Source: an uncultured Roseibium sp. (lineage in GTDB: Bacteria > Pseudomonadota > Alphaproteobacteria > Rhizobiales > Stappiaceae). Taken from it: a DNA stretch of 64,000 nt. The DNA is taken from the NCBI RefSeq assembly GCF_947499295.1, contig NZ_CANMNP010000022.1, forward strand, positions 19,727-83,726, in the 5' to 3' direction. The translations under genes were made by a program, and so were the position numbers. Below are positions 61,301 to 64,000 of the stretch, piece by piece. A model generated the notes under the pieces. It did no database searches. It was not told where the DNA came from and saw only the letters and a list, made by a program, of their open reading frames with translations. The stretch's first letter is position 1. Each line of letters opens with the position of its first letter.

Positions 61301-64000
61301 CACATCACCGTCAGAATCCGTAGCGTTGAAGGCAAAGGCGAGATCGATGTAGTGATCTGTGCCACTCGGCGCTGCATGGTCAAGCGGTTGCAGCAATGTG
61401 AAATCATAGCTGCCCGCCGGGTCGTCATCTGAAAGTGTGACTGTAAAGACAGCATTTGTCAGATCCGCCGCATCGGCAGGCGCAGTGCCGGTGTAACCGA
61501 TCAGAACTGTGCCAAAGAGAACAAAGTCAACGTCGTTGCCATTGGAGGTCAGCGTCGCGGTAGACAGAGTTCCCCCTGGTTCCGAGACCGTAACGTTGGT
61601 TTCTGCAGTCGCAGAGGCAAAGGATACGGAGCGGTCAGCGGAGCCGGCACCGTCAGTCGGGTTCGCATCATCAACACCCCAGTCTACATCAAGGGAAACA
61701 CCCGTCAGCGCCGTTGTGCCATCCTCAAAAACCGTCTCCATTGAAGGAGCAGTGATTGCAACACCGTCGTCGGAAATCCTGATGTAAGCACCGGCACTGT
61801 CCGTATCGCCGTCACCATCAGTGACCGTAAAGTCAATGCGCAGAGCGATAACGTCGTCAGCGCCTGTTTCACCCGCATCTGGATGATCGAACCCAACGAA
61901 CTGCTCATAGGTGTAACTGCCATCAGGCTGAACAATGATCTGGAAGACCGGTGCTCCGGATGTTTCCGTCACGCCATTGATCGTAATGACGCCAGTACCG
62001 GCGTCAGTTGTTGACGTACAGGTAACAAGTTCACCACCCACGCTCAATTCAGCGCGCTGAGAGCCAGCTGGTTCTTCCTGGTCAAACCGGTTCACATAAA
62101 CGCCGCGTGATCCCATTGTCGCTTCGGTGACCGTTGCACCATCAACGCCAGGGTCGAACTGAAGCGTTCCGGCAATCGGCGTATTGAGCTGCGTCGCTTC
62201 GTCTCCAGCGATGTGAGAACCCGCCCAAAGAGCGTCTGGTCCATCGTCTTCCACAAAGATTAGCGCGCTGGATTCATCCGTATCACCATCGCCGTCTGTA
62301 ACGGTGAAGTTCAAACGAAGCGCGATCGGATCGTCTACGCCTGTTTCATCAGCATCAGGATGATCAAACGCGACGTCCTGTACATAAGTGTAGTTGCCGT
62401 CCGGCTGAACAACGAGCGTGAACGCAGTCGCTCCAGTGCTCGCGATTATTCCAGTGACGGTAATCACACCACTTGGATCTGTGGATGTATTTGTAGTGAT
62501 CGACTCGCCGCCGCTTGTCAGATCGATGCGACGGTCTGAACCCGATTCTTCAACATCAAGCGCACGCAGGTTGCCATTGTTGCGCGCAAAGAAGCTGACA
62601 TCAGTGACAGTTGCTCCATCTGCGCCACCATCAAACTGCAACTGGCCCGAGATAGTATCGCCAAGTTGTGTCGCTTCATCCAGACCGATGTTGGAACCAT
62701 TGCGGAATGCAGTCGGACCGTCGTCGTCGAAGGTAACATCGGCACCAATCGACACCTCAGTGGACACCTCATCACCATCAGCATCGGTAATAGTCAGAAC
62801 TGCCGAAAGCTTACCTGCAAGGTCAATGTGTTCATCGGAACTTGTTGAGTCCGGGTGTTTCAGAGATTGATACTGAACAATGCTGACACGGCCTCGGAGA
62901 TCGATGTGGATAGCGAAAACCGCCTCACCCGATGCAATCCGGCCAATCACAAGCCCATCTTCCAGTGTCAACGTGATCGCTTCATCTTCTGTTGTGAAGA
63001 GCCCTGAGTCCGCATCATCAATACGAAGCTCAAGTTCACGTGTTGCGGTTTCATCCGTACCGACATTCACGTCATAATCGACGACATCAAACCTTGCGTA
63101 GATCTCACCAATGAGATCCGCATCGGATCCAGGATTGGTGACACCCGCAAAGAGCGCGACAACATTCGGATTATACTGGCCTGTCGTCTCGTTGAAGACA
63201 TTGTCGCTGTGATCACCATAAGTCTCATCAATGCGAACGTAGTCGTCTACCCAGATATCCGGCTCAGGCACGTCATCCGTAACACTGACAAGAAACTGCC
63301 CGGCAAGACCAATGGTATCGCCATCACCGTCAGTCGCTTCGATAACGGCTCCAAAATCGATCTCATCCAAAGAACCAGCGCCCGCGACGAGCTCAGCGTC
63401 TTCTCCATTGCCTGCCACGTGATCAAGCTGATCATGAAGTCGTGCGATGTAGTCCCCGTCAGCATTCAATTGAAGGCTGATTACCGGACGGTCGGCAAAG
63501 AGGTTAAAGACGCCGTTGCCGTTGTCGACATATCCGACAAGGAATGTGGCTCCCCCAACTGTTGTAACCGTAAATGAGAGAGCTTCACCATTTGAACTCA
63601 GCCCAAGCGCTTCCATTGTCGTTGCTGCGTCCGCGGCGAAAGCAAAACCATCGCTGGCTGCGGCCCCATCTGCTCCAAACGAAACGGTGCCTGCAATCGA
63701 ACCGCTGGCAAATGCCGGGCCAAAGACGTCTAAACCTCCAGTAGTCGATCCGTCTGCGTCACCATCGGCAGGATTGTTGCCTTGTGACTGCAGATTGAAA
63801 ATGTCGTCTTCGTCGACCGTAATGCTGACCACATCTGAAGTGACCGGCACGTCATCGATGATTTCGATCTGGAAGCGGCTTGCAGAGATTGCAATCGTGT
63901 CGCCGTCTGCGTCTTCAGCCCTAAGAAGCGAGGAGAAGTCCAGCGTCAGCGTTTCTTCATCAGCAGGCGTTGCAGGATCAGACGCTGTACCATGGTCAAT
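52340..64000 (-). CDS. giant RTX adhesin secreted by type I system (5' end outside window)
   Basis: At least 3,886 codons are visible and the frame stays open to the right edge. Order in the protein (high to low coordinates): T1SS-143/VCBS-like repeats (64000-61200) joined by DDGP/DDVP linkers; RTX blocks with GGxGxDxL nonapeptides (about 61100-60500); a beta-helix module (about 59950-59180); more RTX; a second (57940-57190) and a third beta-helix (56860-55900); RTX; five tandem ~150-residue repeats (54900-52840); and a C-terminal type I secretion domain (52700-52343) with LADADLITDYDFSGDGDRLDI and a hydrophobic end. It is highly acidic, as for calcium-folded adhesins. The N-terminal retention module and any LapG-type cut site lie outside the window. 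Confidence 0.93.
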   Translation of the reverse strand: MDHGTASDPATPADEETLTLDFSSLLRAEDADGDTIAISASRFQIEIIDDVPVTSDVVSITVDEDDIFNLQSQGNNPADGDADGSTTGGLDVFGPAFASGSIAGTVSFGADGAAASDGFAFAADAATTMEALGLSSNGEALSFTVTTVGGATFLVGYVDNGNGVFNLFADRPVISLQLNADGDYIARLHDQLDHVAGNGEDAELVAGAGSLDEIDFGAVIEATDGDGDTIGLAGQFLVSVTDDVPEPDIWVDDYVRIDETYGDHSDNVFNETTGQYNPNVVALFAGVTNPGSDADLIGEIYARFDVVDYDVNVGTDETATRELELRIDDADSGLFTTEDEAITLTLEDGLVIGRIASGEAVFAIHIDLRGRVSIVQYQSLKHPDSTSSDEHIDLAGKLSAVLTITDADGDEVSTEVSIGADVTFDDDGPTAFRNGSNIGLDEATQLGDTISGQLQFDGGADGATVTDVSFFARNNGNLRALDVEESGSDRRIDLTSGGESITTNTSTDPSGVITVTGIIASTGATAFTLVVQPDGNYTYVQDVAFDHPDADETGVDDPIALRLNFTVTDGDGDTDESSALIFVEDDGPDALWAGSHIAGDEATQLNTPIAGTLQFDPGVDGATVTEATMGSRGVYVNRFDQEEPAGSQRAELSVGGELVTCTSTTDAGTGVITINGVTETSGAPVFQIIVQPDGSYTYEQFVGFDHPDAGETGADDVIALRIDFTVTDGDGDTDSAGAYIRISDDGVAITAPSMETVFEDGTTALTGVSLDVDWGVDDANPTDGAGSADRSVSFASATAETNVTVSEPGGTLSTATLTSNGNDVDFVLFGTVLIGYTGTAPADAADLTNAVFTVTLSDDDPAGSYDFTLLQPLDHAAPSGTDHYIDLAFAFNATDSDGDVSADSSFTVRVDAAGTISSIDYSALTTGVFVNLSDDSETIDSQTVAADTSTDRTGQGPVVGIDSVAGVDDATGGSEADILVGGDENNELIGGAGDDTLKGGAGTDILRGGDDTDTAVFTGSVLDYYFEPYGNGETRVTDTRPSGDGVTRLFEVEKLQFSEGTYTLVRGGNGNNTLTAPDGEPHLVLGFQGSDTLTGGAESDVLIGDNSIDSTWQAGNDILDGRGGDDIVLGGGGDDTIIWRVGDGNDEIDGGANTVVGDTLNVLSTAAGQTITLDAPGDDNDGFTVTSNGETVDVDDVEEVSVDFSAGSGTLNVTNDFVNSGINVNTITVEGGDDADIVDASAMTGTDPDSKVGIDFNGNGGDDIFKSGVGDDTFTGGETGETVGDTIVLSGNLDTYTLTLVKDANGFVIDISQVADNGSNNTGTDSVSEIEVFSFADGDLDLTAPVQLFDVSGNLVATFGTIQAAVNASAARSTTDDVIRLSEGTYAEDVTVGHAVSILGPNTGKAWDDGSRSNEAVIDGEMTISAPSGTVVIDGVTIENNSGTGVSFTGISIEGDANVTVENTIFDAPSTSANSNGDRAIDVVSGADGTITVDESSFGGSKSGHYGSNWNFAVSSSSTGAEFIITNNDFSSVTYAVILASFNDDGSSAISGNTLTRVAYGVRIDSIVGDSELTSITNNEFVNVINDFVLSNVSTDIEFDLDATNNSSPDTLKVVTGSGNDEITGTSGNDDLRGNDGDDTFIMKNGFGDDSVDGGSGGTDSDTLDMSAVTSDLTFDGRPTTVTDGVDTISYQEIESVISGDGNDLFTDRYLGTDITSVSMGGGNDTFNWWIERGRSLDVDAGTGNDTVRIGADTGAGSTGLFNGTVDGGDDTDTLQFGVMKDGGTGFAVTFTGDNSGTVHSIGGEAHITNFENFEIFNLFRNPWWGTDDIIDASASSANLTINANSGNDIVISGLGDDILDGGRQNSGDNDTVSYEGATSAVTANLETGTATGGGGTDTLSNFENLTGSALGDDLTGDGNGNIIVGLGGDDDITGAAGSDTLFGNDTDLTNSTNVLAQAGESDTAIYSGTASDYSVTLESDGSYLVTHIVSGDVDTLYGIEGIDFGGDGVDFDLSANVLVFDASGNLIGTFGTITEGVTAADPGFTVQVKAGRYEEPVTISEGITLVGANAGISGTGTRGAETVIDGLVTLTGTGAITIDGVQFLNDEPVGARGQLDLVTVASGAGHTIENSIFLSTVAGGDTGGIHDVALMINTLATGSVTIENNLFTGDSSFDDGDKYSTAAWGRGIWSNGGGIATTIDDNTFQNTRTGVNLDGYQNGASSVDGNTFVDAGSGISVGIGSTPGNIDNNSFTNVDTDFNLRNLTNDITFDLAGNTAPDGIVVLGGSGNDDITGNSGVEFFDGRGFSDPSGNDRFEGKGGDDIVFARDGEDTAVFSDTLTAADVSGISGENLGSYGVHDGWQVATATEGTDRLFGVEIIEHAGGQILLVGNGGFATIQAAVDAASAGDTILIAPGTWSGIGNENITIDKPLNIVGHGTVTIDATGSAYGFDVDMDADYPAGTVSFENLTVVNASSAGIRASDTDILGTLELDGVELNDNGNFGLYVSGRTDTSTNVGGGFDRAGVQTLVVTGSDFDGNGTSGANGSGDIVLFEFDGNASFSDVTITGSTAGSANTAIQIAGFDASTYQSNLEGAPTYSYDVLTPMGTVIFEDVTISGDYSKLGLYIHGFTDITGLVFRQSTITPGDPGTVIDVTAGWGVGLGIDPMADQLPTGTAGTPGNAGSFFNDANADGSVDLTYISVADAGGIVTTFVDGTTKDDVITGTSGADAITGFEGSDTVNAGGGDDIINWRVGDGADLIDGGGHDTAGDTLNVFATGAGQIIDLTATNPNFAVSDGTNSSAVRNVEEVVVDFSAGAGTLNIVGDFAGSGINVNTITVEGGSTADTVDASQMTGTSPDSKVGIDFSGNGGQDRFISGVGNDVFDGGGGTDTHEVNGVFSDYEITFDPTTGSFEIKDTRTSGRTDGTDIATSTVERIEDSTGAQLVLTNQIYLFDENDFLVNTFTSIADADSAASPGYRIYIDRNVADRDVTITVDNLRIEGSSNKTGYEFTLDTGVSDITLLGDAPFDVVGNNLANVISGNAGANEISGGNGADTIDGGAGADTLNGNGGNDRFLLDGDEIGTTIDGGGNTDTIELTGDITVQDFDPNNVERIQTNDHAINGDGGNGSNRTIDLRGMTSVDGSGSTIAAGVTVNAGQGTDTVWGTNQNDTLNGDDGNDTLNGEGGDDKLNGGSGNDTINGGSGADTIDGGAGADTLNGNGGNDRFLLDGDEIGTTIDGGGNTDTIELTGDITVQDFDPNNVERIQTNGLAINGDGGNSSNRTIDLRGLTSVDGSGSTIATGVTVNAGSGTDTVWGTNQNDTLNGENGNDTLNGEGGDDELNGGSGNDEINGGTGNDTIDGGTGSDTLNGNGGNDRFLLDGDEIGTTINGGGNTDTIELTGDITVQDFDPNNVERIQTNGHAINGDGGNSSNRTIDLRGMTSVDINGATSIGVTVNAGRGTDTVWGTEQEDTLNGENGDDTLNGGGGNDKLNGGADNDEINGGTGNDTIDGGTGSDTLNGNAGDDLILLDGNEIGTTINGGGDTDTIELTSDITVQDFDPTNVERIQTNGYTINGDGGNSSNRTIDLRGMTSVHYLGAAIAAGVVVNAGRGIDTVWGTEQNDTLNGENGDDTLNGGGGDDLLNGGAGIDTINGGNGADTINGGAGADILNGNSGNDTFVLEGNEIGTLIDGGGDTDTLLLTDHITVDEFDPNNVERIDTGGHAINGTNQNGNPNTIDLSGLSNVGIGPVILNGLRGDDTILGTEGEDLIAGGLGADTLTGNGGADTFVLDSLADADLITDYDFSGDGDRLDISALLGLAFGGGTVDETVVSGDVRAVDAGGGDATLQVDANGGGNSWQDAATLENVSIGETIRVVLDASDTESSITVA
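52840..54900 (-). repeat. five tandem 450/453-bp repeats in the adhesin
   Basis: The same landmark (GGTAATGT, coding DITVQDF) recurs at 52893, 53346, 53796, 54249 and 54702, giving periods of 453, 450, 453 and 453 bp. Each unit codes NGNGGNDRFLLDGDEIGT, then VERIQTN, NRTIDLRGMTSVD and a run of RTX nonapeptides. The copies at about 54249 and 54702 are identical over more than 100 bases, a sign of recent duplication or gene conversion. The copy nearest the C terminus (52893) is the most diverged. Confidence 0.9.
55900..59950 (-). repeat. three beta-helix modules interleaved with RTX blocks
   Basis: Three related segments each start FD(V/A)SGNL(V/I)..FGTI or GGFATIQAAVDAA, followed by right-handed parallel beta-helix sequence rich in NNxF/IENN turns: 59950-59180, 57940-57190 and 56860-55900. 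A shorter, decayed fourth copy (YLFDENDFLVNTFTSI) lies near 55160-54930. RTX blocks separate them. Confidence 0.7.

Noticed and set aside
52392..63577. Many plus-strand ORFs opposite the adhesin gene, rich in Pro, Ser and Val
   Set aside because: They mirror the Gly/Asp/Thr-rich repeat coding on the other strand and repeat with the same period; they are shadows.

Overview
The window looks like chromosome of an alphaproteobacterium. It shows an alphaproteobacterial set of housekeeping genes (folE beside an Fe-S scaffold gene and yidD, hisI, cysE with a DUF3126-type gene, a zf-CHCC protein, BTLCP transglutaminase-like peptidases), frequent TTG/GTG starts with good Shine-Dalgarno sequences, TTAA-N7-TTAA (CtrA-type) boxes and moderately high G+C. 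Gene content fits marine Hyphomicrobiales such as Stappiaceae (Roseibium/Labrenzia-like), but that placement is inference. No rRNA, tRNA, CRISPR array, prophage or insertion sequence was recognised.

Layout. 1-8.9 kb is housekeeping: 5' part of thrS, an Lrp regulator divergent from a DMT exporter, an Fe-S scaffold/yidD pair, folE, hisI, a TPR-methyltransferase, an orphan NapF-like ferredoxin, a CBS protein and a rhomboid protease. 9-14 kb has signalling and envelope genes: a PAS_5 protein, a double-PilZ protein, a periplasmic BTLCP cysteine peptidase, a gamma-carbonic anhydrase and two membrane proteins. 14-24 kb is metabolism: cysE, a crotonase, two alpha/beta hydrolases, a zinc-finger protein, an FAD monooxygenase, a CinA-like protein, xanthine phosphoribosyltransferase, a YkuD L,D-transpeptidase lipoprotein, sfsA and a TrkH potassium transporter. 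At 24.4 kb is a membrane GGDEF/EAL protein with the domain order of LapD.

26.6-44 kb is an uptake island that appears centred on organophosphorus compounds: a PhnD/PhnC/PhnE-type ABC operon with a SAM methyltransferase, a second full phnCDE1E2 operon, a GntR-controlled NitT/TauT-type ABC operon, phnM, a metallophosphoesterase, a Ugp-type ABC transporter and a divergent LysR regulator. The C-P lyase core (phnGHIJKL) is not in the window. Candidate operators include a LysR-type palindrome, a 20-bp dyad before the GntR gene and Pho-box-like half-sites before phnM.

45-64 kb is the most striking part: a type I secretion locus (TolC-like outer-membrane protein, ABC exporter with an inactive C39-like domain, HlyD-type adaptor), a LapG-like periplasmic cysteine peptidase and a 245-residue two-membrane-pass protein of unknown family. 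All of these converge on a giant adhesin gene of which at least 3,886 codons are visible; its 5' end lies beyond the window. The adhesin has T1SS-143/VCBS-like repeats, RTX calcium-binding blocks interleaved with beta-helix modules, five tandem ~150-residue repeats and a C-terminal secretion domain. The arrangement suggests a Lap-type system in which the adhesin is exported, held at the cell surface and released by regulated proteolysis. No LapD gene is in the locus, so the two-pass protein and the distant GGDEF/EAL protein are candidate regulators.
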